From Siphlonurus alternatus (Eukaryota > Arthropoda > Insecta > Ephemeroptera > Siphlonuridae): 64,000 nucleotides of DNA. How positions within the stretch are numbered: the stretch's first letter is position 1; each line of letters begins with the position of its first letter. A program made the translations under genes and the position numbers. This document shows positions 51,101 to 60,864 of this stretch, in pieces. The notes under the pieces are model-generated. The model was given only the letters and a program-made list of their open reading frames with translations. It had not been told where the DNA came from and did not search any database. The stretch is taken from assembly GCA_949825025.1 (NCBI GenBank), contig OX463787.1, forward strand, positions 14,319,707-14,383,706, written 5' to 3'.

Positions 51101-51590
51101 TAAAAAAATACTATTTTATAATAAAGAGAATGCATAACATATTGCATAGTCATTGTATGAAAATTAGCATGCTAATTAGATTATCAATAATTCGTTTACG
51201 TTGGTAAAAAATAAATAAAATCAATTAATTCACGTATACCTTTGTATAATATGAAAATCACCACACATTATAATGTAAAACTTACCAAAATAACATAATT
51301 ATTTAACACTTGATTTTAATTACACACTTTATAGTGTCATGATTGCAATAATAAATTACAAAATTAATTAAATTAGAAAATTTGACCTTGAAAAATCACG
51401 TGATTACTTTAAAAACAAATACAATTTAATTTATAAATAAACATTTATATATCGCCGGTCAATACATAGGTAACTATTGCCAAAAATTCCTTTGATAAAA
51501 GTTTTTTTTTTTATATAGACATTGTTAAAAAAACAAACAATGATATAACAAATTTACGAACCTTAATCGAAACGATGAATAATCATGCAT
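23623..51590 (-). CDS. ACC: Acetyl-CoA carboxylase, multidomain (34 coding exons)
   Basis: Carboxylates acetyl-CoA to malonyl-CoA using biotin, ATP and bicarbonate; this is the committed step of fatty-acid synthesis, usually cytosolic. Assembled by hand: 2275 residues, every junction in phase, stop TGA at 23625-23623. Layout: short N-terminus; biotin carboxylase (about 30-560) with EGGGGKG at 237-243; biotin carrier with EVMKM at 706-710 (biotinyl Lys709); central region (about 825-1480); carboxyltransferase (about 1480-2200). Start: the ATG at 51590 lies in a first exon (51590-51562) that joins the acceptor at 49603 in frame. The next ATG, at 49596, would give 2263 residues and lose most of the AMPK-type motif. 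The first-exon donor (GTTCGT) is weak, so this start is less certain than the rest. Exon lists are given under the domain entries. Confidence 0.97.
23901..24103. mobile_element. Palindromic MITE (CCGGAATAATGAGCT ends), copy 1
   Basis: Left CCGGAATAATGAGCTATCTG and right AGATAGCTCATTATTCCGG are inverted; a second inner pair (TTGCAATAATGAGCTGTCTG / CAGACAGCTCATTATTGCAA) repeats the same block. A related copy is at 49225-49440. It lies in the last ACC intron. Confidence 0.7.
24430..24607. mobile_element. Short element with AGGCTACGTTTTT ends
   Basis: AGGCTACGTTTTTATT at the left is inverted as a long A-run plus AAAACGTAACCTTT at the right. Contains TGACGTCACGTG (24505-24516). ACC intron between exons 24935-24792 and 23793-23623. 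Confidence 0.4.
25055..25104. repeat. (AAAT)n microsatellite beside an ACC splice donor
   Basis: Tetranucleotide array. In the sense direction (TTTA)n follows the GTGTGTTT donor of exon 25292-25122 after about 17 nt. Confidence 0.95.
26129..26218. repeat. Poly(A) run and (AAAT)n array
   Basis: A 30-base A-run (about 26134-26163) followed after a short gap by AAAT units (about 26185-26218). ACC intron. Confidence 0.9.
26448..26865. mobile_element. TTAA-flanked MITE family C, copy 1 (piggyBac-type)
   Basis: 418 bp. Ends TTAAGGGCATTGGGTGTAGC and GCTACATTCAATGCCCTTAA; arms of about 190 bp fold back (CACCGGTAGTTGGCAACACT inverted at the right). Flanked by TTAA. A nearly identical copy is at 60031-60451, so the family was active fairly recently. 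ACC intron. Confidence 0.8.
27139..27184. repeat. (AAAT)n microsatellite
   Basis: Tetranucleotide array 14 bp inside the intron from the donor of exon 27414-27198; UUUA in the transcript. Confidence 0.95.
29420..29616. mobile_element. Mariner-type MITE, copy 3
   Basis: TA-CAGTAAAAACTCGTTATTA to ACAAGTTTTTACTG-TA, 197 bp; same family as 7906-8431 but with a shorter centre. It ends 17 bp from the donor of ACC exon 29777-29634. Confidence 0.75.
31345..31598. mobile_element. MITE family B, truncated copy 2
   Basis: Contains CTTGGATAGAGGGCCATCAG, TCATAGTCATGTAAT and ATGCATGACTATGA-like arms of family B. Diverged; its CRE sites are lost. Its right end runs directly into the family A copy at 31599. 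ACC intron. Confidence 0.55.
31599..31927. mobile_element. MITE family A, copy 3
   Basis: AATGGAGTATCAACCTCAAT start and family A arms; TGACGTCA at 31732-31739 and 31783-31790. The right terminus is decayed. It stops about 33 bp from the donor of ACC exon 32230-31961. Confidence 0.7.
33225..33440. repeat. Inverted-repeat element (CTCAGAATGCAAATCA arms)
   Basis: CTCAGAATGCAAATCACATA at the left is inverted as GATTTGCATTCTGAG at the right, around GAACCTTATGTTTTAGAGAG / AGATAAGGTTT. Related stretches (GTGACTGAGAGAACCGTGAA at 26255; AATGAGGGAATATAGAAACC at 48257) suggest a dispersed family. ACC intron. Confidence 0.5.
35049..35124. repeat. (AAAT)n microsatellite, longest in the window
   Basis: About 19 units; ACC intron between exons 35453-35217 and 34830-34627. 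A shorter array of the same unit is at 34496-34522. Confidence 0.95.
36090..36482 (+). mobile_element. LINE 3' end fragment (C-terminus of reverse transcriptase protein)
   Basis: On the plus strand 36152-36298 reads [20 protein letters not shown] then [10 protein letters not shown] and stops at TAG. This matches the C-terminal pattern (xTxLYKNSFxxRxxxEWNxLP) of jockey/CR1-like second proteins. Upstream the frame appears shifted by one base ([10 protein letters not shown] in the next frame). About 170 bp of 3'UTR follows, ending in an (AAAT)n tail at 36467-36482. It is antisense to ACC, within an intron. Confidence 0.65.
40081..40463. mobile_element. Palindromic MITE abutting an ACC splice donor
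   Basis: TGCATCACCTTTTCGTATTT at the left is inverted as AAATACGAAAAGGTGATGCA at the right. The arms match for about 170 bp almost without change, including GCACCAATGCTTTTATTTTT. The right end is 16 bp from the last base of exon 40789-40480. Confidence 0.8.
41365..41927 (-). other. ACC: ACC biotin-carrier exon (EVMKM)
   Basis: One 563-nt exon encodes the end of the BT region and the whole biotin-carrier fold, with [12 protein letters not shown] holding the biotinyl lysine. It is preceded by exon 42690-42524, which encodes part of the BC-BCCP linker. The exon ends in [11 protein letters not shown]. Its codons end in A or T more often than those of neighbouring exons such as 40789-40480. Confidence 0.96.
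44640..44725 (-). repeat. Retroelement 3' tail fragment
   Basis: On the minus strand TGCCCATGAAAGAGACAATA is followed by (AAAAT)n. A matching TGCCCATGAAAGAGATAATA plus AT-rich tail occurs on the plus strand at 59621-59660. The shared 3' block plus tail suggests LINE 3' ends. ACC intron. Confidence 0.45.
46801..46992. repeat. 33-bp tandem repeat inside an inverted-repeat element
   Basis: Nearly four copies of a 33-bp unit (AGACTGAATTTGGCTAAATT plus 13 bases) from about 46844 to 46969. They are bracketed by GATATCAAGGTTTCTCACTA at the left and TAGTGAGAAACCTTGATAC at the right. ACC intron. Confidence 0.85.
48062..48127. repeat. (AAAT)n microsatellite
   Basis: About 16 units, 65 bp upstream of the acceptor of ACC exon 47997-47879. 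Confidence 0.95.
49225..49440. mobile_element. Palindromic MITE (CGGAATAATGAGCT ends), copy 2
   Basis: Same family as 23901-24103 (CGGAATAATGAGCTGTCTGC; AGCAGACAGCTCATTATTGC). More diverged. It lies about 48 bp inside the intron from the donor of ACC exon 49603-49489. Confidence 0.65.
49687..49839. repeat. Palindromic element (ATTACACGAT arms)
   Basis: AAGCCGGTATTACACGATAC at the left is inverted as ATCGTGTAATAGAGGCTT at the right, with inner arms TTGTATACAATTTTT. First ACC intron, about 85 bp upstream of the acceptor at 49603. Confidence 0.6.
49876..50143. mobile_element. MITE family B, copy 3
   Basis: AATGGACAACTAGCATGATT start and GCATATTTGGATAAACGACC arm; TGACGTCA at 49980-49987 in the left arm only, the right arm being diverged. 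First ACC intron. Confidence 0.6.
51383..51404. promoter_or_regulatory. ERR/FTZ-F1-type half-site beside a palindromic E-box
   Basis: TCAAGGTCA (minus strand, 51391-51383) is the extended half-site bound by ERR and FTZ-F1 class receptors. Three bases away, ATCACGTGAT (51395-51404) is a perfect E-box palindrome of the type bound by USF/MAX-like and SREBP factors. The pair lies in the first intron, about 160 bp after the first coding exon. Regulation of ACC by such factors is known in animals; binding here is inference. Confidence 0.3.
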
Positions 51591-51724
51591 TGTTGCACGT
51601 AATGATCTTGCTAATGCAACAACTGCTATGCTTGTTAATGCAAGCTGCAGTTCAAACCTCTCAATAACTTCTGTTTAACAGAGAAAGCGCGATTCTTACC
51701 ACATACTACACCTGTTATTTTATA
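51562..51724 (-). promoter_or_regulatory. Candidate ACC core promoter and first exon
   Basis: On the minus strand TATAAA lies at 51724-51719, about 130 nt before the ATG at 51590, which would place a start site near 51693. The frame of the first coding exon stays open for about 29 codons upstream of that ATG (back to a TAA near 51678) but contains no earlier ATG. Other sequences that look like donors nearby (51292, 50998, 51702) leave room for alternative first exons, as ACC genes often have. Confidence 0.4.
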
Positions 51725-53325
51725 AAGTCAAATTCATAAAAATAGCAACGACATAATTTTATAATTATTTAAATATCTTTAATAATTATTATTATAATTT
51801 AATGAAATTTATAAGAGAAGTAGGTGATATATTGTTGTATGAAAGGGTAAAATTTTAATATTTTATAATTATTTGTTGAAGAGTAATGTATGGATATGTG
51901 GAAATGCGTCGTAGTTTTTTAAAATGAATTTTGTTATATGAATCACGCGATCTCGCTCTCTCCAATACCTACTACGAGGTGTGTTTACCTAGCCATAAAA
52001 ACGGGACTTATGTGAATAGAAGAAAAAAAAAAAGGACATCGCATTCTTGTGTAAATGATTTATTTTTTTTTATGTCAGATTTTTTATAGAGCGGGAATTC
52101 GTTTAAAAGTTGGCAAATTTCCTCATTTTTTTCAATGATCAGTTACAATTCGGAGTCAAAGGATATAGAATTGAATGAAATAAATTTTAAAAATTCAAGT
52201 ATCTTCAAAAACTTAATTTGAGCAAATTCAAAAGGGGGTGGTTTTCTCATAACAGCTCCATTTCCAGTTTCCGTCCATAAGGCCAATGTTAGATTTTTAC
52301 CTCAGTTTTCACAAAACTGATAAGACAGATTTACTTCAAAATTTGTATGCCACCTATTGATGGTGAGTTCTAAGTCCCCTGCAAGTCTTGTTGAATTTAA
52401 GGGGGCCGATTATGAGATCTCAATCAAATGAGGTTCATTCTTTCTACACCCAATCGACCTTATATCCATGTACATAAGGTCGATTAGGTGCAGAAAGTGT
52501 ACACCGAGCACGGTTTACGAACAGACCTTATAAGAATGAAATCAATAAGACGAGCGAATATTTAAATTTGTATAATATTATTTGAACACCAAAATTTGAA
52601 TTTTGATTGCATGTTGGTATACAAAAACCCTTTATAATTTATTAATCGAATAAAAAGCTCGTTTTACGGACCATTGAACTATAAAATACAATTAATAATT
52701 GTTGTTTTTACGGTGTGTGACCATGCAGATACTTTGTACCGACACAAATCAAAGACTATATACTGGGTTGTATATATAGTCCTTGGATACAAATACAGCA
52801 ATGCTGCAGATGTGTTACTTTTTATTAGATCTTGACATTGTTTTATATTACATAGCATATATAATATTATATAAGGCAGTGACTGGCATAGTATCTATAA
52901 TATGCATGATATTACAATACTACAATTTGATTCATTTTTATTTTTGTTCTTACGATCAGAGATGAATGAATTTTAAGAATATTAAATTTTTTCAGTTTTT
53001 TTTTTTTCTGTACTTTTTTTCTAATTTATGGATAATAAATTACTAAAAAAACAGTGTACCCATATGGGTACGCTGGGCAATAATGGGTTATGAGCGTGCT
53101 TGATAATAATTAATCCCCTGACCCACCCCCTTTCTTTAAAACCCAGCAAAGGGAAATTACATCTTCTACAGGGTGGCTAGACCTTTCCAACCACCCATTC
53201 GTGTCATTTTTTATAATTGTATATTTTCTGGCGATATGTCCCTGTTTTTATTCTATTACTATTTCAAGTTTTGATTACCGATTATAAACCTAGATGTAAT
53301 ATGCAAAATTGTACTAATAGACAAA

Positions 53326-53963
53326 TAGACAACCTTTATGACTTTTTTTATTGCATATTTGGTTATAGAGAACCTAGAGTTTTTGTACTGTCAATATTTT
53401 ACAGATTTTTTTTCACCCTGCAACACCTTAAAATGGAGTATCGACCTCAAAATTTTTTATTGTAGACATGGATAGAGGGTGTAAAGTTATGCTACCCTGA
53501 TTTTTTTCAGATTTTTTAGAGTCCGAGAACTATTTTTAAAAAATTATTGAAAGTTCTTTTTGTGACGTCATGAGACGCCGCTCCTTAATTAAGAAAAAGA
53601 TAGGACTTGCCGCCTCGTGACGTCACAAAAAGAACTTTCAATAATTTTTTAAAAATACTTCCCGGACTCTAAAAAATATGAATAAAATCAAGGTAGCATA
53701 ACTTTTCACCCTCTATCCATTTCTGCAATAAAAAAAATGAGGTCGATCCTCCATTGTAGTGCAAAACGCTGTGACGTCATAGTCATGCAAATATTTAACA
53801 CGCATAGGGAAAGACGTTGCATGACTATGACGTCACAGCGTCTTCCCTTTCGATTTTGATAGTTCAAAAAATCCTAGAAAAAAATTGACAATATTATACA
53901 TTATAACTTGAGATCATCTATCAAAACGTGCAATAAAAAAAAAATTATGAAAGTTGTCAATTA
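53326..53963. mobile_element. MITE family B, copy 4, with family A inserted
   Basis: Family B left part (GCATATTTGGTTATAGAGAA...) to 53431 and right part (GTGCAAAACGCTGTGACGTC onward) from about 53758. They are split by a complete family A element at 53432-53755. TGACGTCA in the B arm at 53772-53779 and 53828-53835. Confidence 0.75.
53432..53755. mobile_element. MITE family A, copy 4 (nested)
   Basis: AATGGAGTATCGACCTCAAA to TGAGGTCGATCCTCCATT; TGACGTCA at 53563-53570 and 53618-53625. It interrupts the B sequence between CACCTTA and GTGCAAAACG, showing that A moved after this B copy was in place. Confidence 0.8.
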
Positions 53964-54715
53964 TTTATAGAATAATATTATAATCATGCATGTTAACTAT
54001 TCAGTACATAGCAAGAATAACAAGCATGTATGCGATTAATAAAATAGTATAATTATATAAAAAAAATTCTTTCTGTCACCAAAAATATCCGCAGTTTCTA
54101 TTTTTCACATCGAGTTAATCAAAAAGTAGCCTCCACGTGGTCGCTCCTTCTCATTATTGTTATTATGGCGGCAGTAATTTGGCCCTCGATAAGCCGGCAG
54201 ACATGGCGTGACGCAGTGTCATAAAAACCATCATGCGTCACAGACTCTCCTAATAGCTTGGCTAAAGTTTCTTGTTATAATGAAAAAAATTGGTACCATA
54301 CTGTAACGATAGATGTCAATAATACTGTTTATATAAATATATAATGTATATAAAAGTATAATTGAGACACGACCAAGAAATATTTAAAGTATCCGGTGTC
54401 AAAGAATACATAAAAATCAATATTTTCAATATCTTTGTGATATTAATACATAATTTTCATTGGAAAATAATTGAGGATTTGGAATTTTGTACCAAATTGT
54501 ATTCATTATTTCATGATTTATATTAGGTACATATCCAGGCTCATTGTTAAGTTACCTATTAATGACGAGCTTCAAAGTCCCCCCCCCCCCCAAAAAAAAA
54601 AAAAAAAAAAGAGGGGACAGTTCCGAGATTTCGAACAAATTTTCTATTAATTTTTGTCCAAGAATTTTATCCGCAATGCATTTTGAGTCTACGATTAATA
54701 CATATAATTTAACTT

Positions 54716-55112
54716 TAAGATAGAGTTAATAAAATGCCAAAATCCCATTCATGAAAACTATGAAAAAAAAAACAAAAAACAAAAAAAATGTTCTCCTTTA
54801 CATACCTTATCAGTAGGTAAAATATCAGGTATACCAAAACGAGCTAGTTTTCAAGTTATTAATTTTTAGAGTTGACTAATTTAACATGGAAGTTCCATTT
54901 TGCCATGTTAAATATATAACTGCGAACTTAAAAAATTAATAAATTGAAAACTGGCTCGTTTTCAATACCTGATATCAGTATTCTTTATTATATGATGATA
55001 TTTTTCCCACTATAATAAGGTATGTAAAGGAGAACAGTTTAATTTTTTTTTTTCATAATTTTTATGAATGGGATTTTTATTAACATTGGGCGTATTATCT
55101 CTACCTTAATCA
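54716..55112. mobile_element. Inverted-repeat element (CGCCCAATGTTAA family), copy 2
   Basis: Right end TTAACATTGGGCGTATTATC matches the element at 19622-20318. Inner arms (AATCCCATTCATGAAAA / ATGAATGGGATTTTTAT; TACATACCTTATCAGTAGGT inverted) fold back. Confidence 0.6.
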
Positions 55113-56103
55113 CTTTCTTTACTGCCTGCATATATTTATGTATTCATGCATGCATATCATGTAATTATATGAAAAAAAAATGTGGTTGCCCCGGATTTTT
55201 TATTTATTTATTTTTTTCACCAAAAAGGAGTCAATGTATTGTATATATATAATTATGATGAGAAATTAATATAAAAGTAAAATAGAGATATATTTAATGT
55301 AAAAATGAATTTGTGGAATTTATATTATAATATTGGACCCATTCACATAAACATAGCTACTGATTGTAAATTTACATATTTACAGGGAAACTATATTAAT
55401 AGCAAAATATTAATTAAACTTTGTCATCTATGACATCCGATCATCCATTTTTTTTTAAAGACTCTTTAATATTAATTAGCAATATTAACTTTGAAGCTAA
55501 TATCCTTCTAATGGCATAATATAATATATATTCATATTACTCAGGGTATATAATTATATGTACAATCATATCCTGCATATTACTGCATGTATTTCTCGAC
55601 CCGAATATTAAGAATCGTACAACGGTACATAATCGTTGCATGAATATAGGTGTAAAAAAGAGGAGAAGGAAAGAATATACGTAATAACGAAAAAAACTAT
55701 AATGGACAAAAAACGCATTGTTAAATTCCTAATGTTTTTTTGACGTGATACAAAAGTACAAATCACGGTTACTCCGCATGGTCTGGCTAGCAACTGCAAA
55801 TCTCCCAAGTCACGGTGGTGTCGCCGGATTATTCTTAAATATCGCCAAGCTAAGGTCACTGAATTGAGCACCAATCACGTGATGGTCTGTCTTCGATAAC
55901 CTCACATGGTCAGTGATGTGAGGAGGTCATAAGGTTAACAGCTGAGCCCAATCGACGACGACTTGCATGCAAAATATCTAGAATATACTGGAATAATTTT
56001 ATCCCCTCTCCCTTTCTAAATAAAAAAAAAAAAAAAAAAAGTTCTACATTATGCATATTGTTATTGCTATTATAGTAACAGATGACCCAGGTTTCCTCAG
56101 TCC

Positions 56104-56425
56104 AATGCCCACTGTATCAAGGCCTGCGCACTGCGAAGCGCGCGAAACAAAATAGTAGTCCACCCCATTTGCTATAGCATTGTAAAATTCAAATTAAATA
56201 CAATAGAAATAAATTTTTCTTGATATTTTTACACCCAAGGCATAATTTCTAAGCCCCTTATCTTGCTGTGTGTAAAGTTTCAAAATTTTAGAATGACTCC
56301 TTCCATGGAAATTTCGGGGTGAAATTAGCATGTAACTCAATGGGAAATTGAAAATCTAGGACTACTATTTCAAAAAACAATCGAGATCGATATTATAGTG
56401 CGCAGGCCTTGATAAAGTGGGCATT
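56104..56425. mobile_element. Palindromic element (TGCCCACTGTATCAAGGCCT ends)
   Basis: AATGCCCACTGTATCAAGGC at the left is inverted as GCCTTGATAAAGTGGGCATT at the right, with TGCGCACT/AGTGCGCA just inside. Single copy here. Confidence 0.6.
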
Positions 56426-57313
56426 GCTAAGTCTCACTTCAGCGAATGCTGGGAGACCGTGGCCACCATCCCTTATCCCTACCCCTATCCCGACTCGAGC
56501 TCCAAGCTCATAGGGGTGTATCCATTTTAAAAAAATAATTAATTTTGAAGGGCTTAATTGACTGGGTCTTTTTTATTTATGATCCCCCAAAATTGTAAAT
56601 CTGTTACTCTTTATCTCTCAGAACTATATACCGATCAGCTCTTATATAGAAGTTAAAAGACATTCTTCAGTATTTATTATCCAAATAGACCTGATAACAT
56701 GGACATAATAAAATGGTCTCTCTATATATATTTCTTAAGCTGTATTTTCCTTATTATGCAGTGGGAAAACGAAGGACTGCTAATTTCTTTTGAACTAACA
56801 AGTACAAGAGATTCCATTAACACGTAACTTGGGAAAATTTAAATGAATCATATTGTCTTCATTTTTATAAACTTTCACTTACACATTATATTTTTAATTT
56901 TAAAATTATGAAATCATATACCTTTCAGTATTCCAAAACAAATCCATGATGTTTCAATGTTGCTGTTGCATTGTTCTTTCAGTACGATGTAACTGTGTGA
57001 TCATGTACTCTAATTTCTAGTACTGTACAAAGATTATCAGTTGTATCAATTTAAAAATAGTGATAACTTGCAATATCACACTATGAAAAAAATATAGATA
57101 ACATGCAAAATAAAGACCAGACCTGAGCTCTCGGAACAGACTTATGTAAGGGATGTTTCTCGCGACTCAACGAAAGTGTTAGACCACGTGACCTGTCATA
57201 AATATTTATAATGTCATATAATCTCGCACGTTCTGCTACCTTTTTTATAGGAAAATAATATAGGAACAATACGTATAATATTAATTTTACAATTAATCAA
57301 TAATATATCTTCT

Positions 57314-59152
57314 CAGGGTGTATACCAATATTCACTAATGAAATTCCATGGGTTTTCCAGGTTTTTCCAGAGATTTTTAAAAATCTCCAGGTATTTTTTT
57401 TTTAGCGTTCAAGGAGGGGGGGGGGGGCGAACACTAAAATCTTGAACCATGCAATTTTTAAGGTATTGTCCAATGTTTAAATTTCATTAGGAAAAAAATA
57501 ATACCATCTTGGTATTTTACGTTTTTTTTTTCTCTGTTTCTCTAAACACTGAGACATTAATATTTCAATTTAAAGTGTAAAGATCATGCAAAAATAAAAA
57601 AAATGCAACCCAGTATAATATACTGTATATAAAAAATAGTACATGATGGAGTAAAAATTGCGAGCGTAGCGAGCAAATTTTTTTGATTTTTAGAAAAATT
57701 TTATGCTCAATTTTTTACATGGAACTAATGAAATTAATACAATACATTTTTTTAAAATATATATATACGAGTATATATTTTATTAAAAATATACTAAAGT
57801 TATATGATATAATAGGGAACAATCGAAAATCGTACAAAGCAATATGAAAATTGAGGTACATATATCTAAATTAACTTTTCTGGTGATAATATAATATAAA
57901 ATAATTATATCATATATACTGTTGTATAGTACATGCATGCATGAATATAATGTATAAATTAAATCTTGATATTACGAAAGAAGCAAATTTGCAAATCCTT
58001 TTTTTTTTATACAGGGAAATAGATTGGAAATTTTCTGAAATTATTGAAAACTCTATTTCACGAATTTACTAAAAAGTCCTCTAATTTATGGTTCCTATAA
58101 GATTTTTGGATTTGCAAGGAAATTGTCAAAAAAAAAAAAAAAAAAAAAAACAGCAATGAATTAATGGTGACTCCAAAGGATCAAAAGGGGTTATATCCAA
58201 GCCAAACTGGGATTGAATTTTTGAGCCTCAGAAGCATCAACAATATTTTTTTTTCTGATCACTTTTGAACCTGAATTTGGAAAGACAAGTATAATTATCT
58301 TTCCAAACTTAATAGGTGCAAAAGTGGCCTGAAAAAATTATTTTTTATACCATGTAACCAAGGCTCAAAAATTCAATCACAATTGGGCTTGGATACAACC
58401 CTTTTTCACCTGCGGCAACTCAATTTTACTAGCACTTTTAAAGAGATAAAGTGAATTCACATCAAATTATATTATATAATATAAACGGGGCATTTACAGT
58501 ATCATAATTTGCACATACTAGAATTTTTTGCAGTTGTTTTGATGAAATATGTTTAATTATAATATAGATTTTTGCTATCCTCATCAAACAAACAACTTTT
58601 TAAATTAGTATAATTCGCGTAAATTGCCGATCTTTACACCACTGCATGCATGCATGCATGCATTTTTTTTTTTTTTTTTTTAAGTTCATTAAGTTTTAAA
58701 TTGTTTCACTTGAAAAAGGAGTATTTTTTGTTGTATACATTACTATTTGAAACAATCAAACATCTTTCAGTAAATATTTAACTATGCATCTGAAATAATG
58801 TTGACGTCACTATAATACGTACGCGATCTCTCGTAAATCGCGATCTTTTTACGCCGCGCTTTTGCACACTTTTTTTTTCCCTAATTTTCATCTCCAATAC
58901 TTGAATAATTTTTATAATTGATTTAAATATTAGAACTTGTAAAAAAATTAAAAACCAAAACTGTATGTTATCAAGATTTTAGTCATCGAAATTGCATGCA
59001 TAATTAAAAAAACGAATACTGAAAAATGTGAGAATTCCAGGTTATTTGCAAGTTTTTTCGAAATTCCATGATTTTTCCCGGTTTTTCCAGAGGGTTTGAA
59101 ATTCCATGATATTTCCCGGTTTTCCAGGTTTTTCCAGTTGGTATACACCCTG
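57314..59152. mobile_element. Large inverted-terminus element, hAT-like ends
   Basis: CAGGGTGTATACCAA at 57314 and TTGGTATACACCCTG ending at 59152. Subterminal regions on both sides carry repeated TTTTCCAGG motifs, as in the hAT-type element at 17287-17884. About 1.84 kb, no transposase visible. The flanking 8-mers (TATCTTCT, ATTCTATA) do not match, so a target duplication is not confirmed. A separate palindrome is nested at 58188-58407. Confidence 0.5.
58188..58407. repeat. Nested palindrome (ATCCAAGCC arms)
   Basis: GTTATATCCAAGCCAAACTG plus GATTGAATTTTTGAGCCT is inverted as AGGCTCAAAAATTCAATC plus GGGCTTGGATACAAC. It lies inside the 57314-59152 element. Confidence 0.6.
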
Positions 59153-59768
59153 ATTCTATAAATATAATCAGTAAATTATCACTTTCTTATCAATTTTAAT
59201 ATGATAATTTTGTTATTAAAAATATCAGAAATAAGTAGATAACATGCATGCAAAATAAAAACCATAACATGAATTGTTAAAACAATTATAAGTAACTGTT
59301 AAAAATTATTTTATAATAAAATTTAAAAAAAAAGTGAGTTATGAAACTCTTCTTGCAAATTCATCACGAAATTTTAATTTCCAAGACTGAGTAGACTTTT
59401 TTTTAAATTTTCTTCATATAAGTCAAAAGAGAGAAGGGCGGAGTCACCCCATTACTTAATTTGTGCCGTTATTTTTATTATTATTTTTTTTAACTAATAT
59501 TAACTAATATTGACTTATATTTTTTTTATTACTATAATATAGGAATAAGGGTATAGCTTTTCAAAATTCATTTTTTTTAGCCTCTAAGTTCTATATTATG
59601 TAAATATATGTATTCTGTATTGCCCATGAAAGAGATAATAAAATAAAAAAATAAATAAATTTTTCTTAGCTTTAACCATAAACTAAACTTCGGGATTATT
59701 ATTTTCAATATTTCTCTTTTTAGAGCGTTCAAATGGAAGGTACGAGCAAGATCTTGCATCAATGTCTC

Positions 59769-59862
59769 TAAACTAAAATTCATTCAGGAATAACTTAGTA
59801 TTGGAGAACAAAGGAAAAGGTTCGTGACGTCAAGTTATTCCTAAATGAATTTTAGTTTAACT
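59769..59862. repeat. Hairpin with CRE site in the loop side
   Basis: AACTAAAATTCATTCAGGAA and TTCCTAAATGAATTTTAGTT are inverted, and TGACGTCA lies at 59825-59832. Confidence 0.6.
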
Positions 59863-60030
59863 GCTGATGATAATTCGATTATTCTGGATAATAAAAAAAT
59901 GGGGTTGATTTTATACCGATGCAAAAGACGTCAGATTGGCTTACAAGAAAACACAAACTTTTAATAACTTTACCGTGCTTCGGCTGGAGGGTTTTGATGT
60001 TACGCATTATAAGAGTCGTCCCAACTCGTG

Positions 60031-60451
60031 TTAAGGGCATTGGGTGTAGCACCGGTAGTTGGCAACACTGACGTATCTTCACCATGCTAATTTTTTATCA
60101 TTGCTCCTCGGAGTAATTTTTATGCTAGAGCCAAGCTGATTGCTGTAGTATCAAGATAATTAGTAGCCCAAGTGCACAATTTGGCTAAATAAAGCCTGAT
60201 TTAAAGAAAAGTATTTTTTAGTAATTTTTTAAATTTACATACATTTTTCTAAAATATAAAAAAAATAATTTTCTTTAAAATCAGGCTTTATTTAGCCAAA
60301 TTGTGCACTTGGGCTACTAATTATCTTGATACTACTGCAATCAGCTTAGCTCTAGCATATAAAAATTACTCCGAGGAGCAATGATAAAAAATTAACATGG
60401 TGAAGATACGTCAGTGTTGCCAACTACCGGTGCTACACCCAATGCCCTTAA
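60031..60451. mobile_element. TTAA-flanked MITE family C, copy 2
   Basis: Ends TTAAGGGCATTGGGTGTAGC and GCTACACCCAATGCCCTTAA; near-identical over its length to 26448-26865, with scattered substitutions and small indels. TTAA on both sides. Confidence 0.8.
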
Positions 60452-60864
60452 GGACAAAAAGAAATATAATACATTTACAGGCGATTTACAAAGTAGGAAA
60501 ACACCAAAATACATTTCGTTTTCAATTTTTTTTTCATCAATTAGTGTTATATTTATCAAGGAAAAATTCTACTGCTTCAAACTTTACTGTTTTTTTATAG
60601 TTCCTGCTCCGTATTGAATCACATCGATAGAAAATTCAAACACATTACAGTGTTTCCCCATTGAAATAGCAGATTATAATTTTCGTCATTTCTTTTTGTC
60701 TGTGCAGCTAGTAAACTGATAGTGATGCGTGTAACGTAATATTGTGAATTATTTTGTAATCTATAGTAACTGCATTAAAAAAAACATATGACGACAATTG
60801 AAGATGGCGGATTAAGTTTTATAAATTATAGTTTATAATAATATAATTAAAGTTTCATAATACA

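Larger units (their letters stand above)
42969..51590 (-). other. ACC: ACC N-terminus and biotin carboxylase domain exons
   Basis: Exons 51590-51562, 49603-49489, 48812-48683, 47997-47879, 47333-47153, 46663-46461, 45943-45734, 45308-45138, 44565-44403, 43944-43782, 43223-42969. Landmarks: [16 protein letters not shown] (BC start), [29 protein letters not shown] (ATP-binding glycine loop), [54 protein letters not shown] (catalytic core) and [18 protein letters not shown]. These are signature blocks of the ATP-grasp carboxylase family. The donors at 44402 (GTGTGT) and 47152 (GTCAGT) are non-consensus but are fixed by the protein alignment. Confidence 0.96.

Noticed and set aside
57314..59152. 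Search for a transposase inside the large hAT-like element
   Set aside because: All frames are short and interrupted; the element is non-autonomous or fully decayed.
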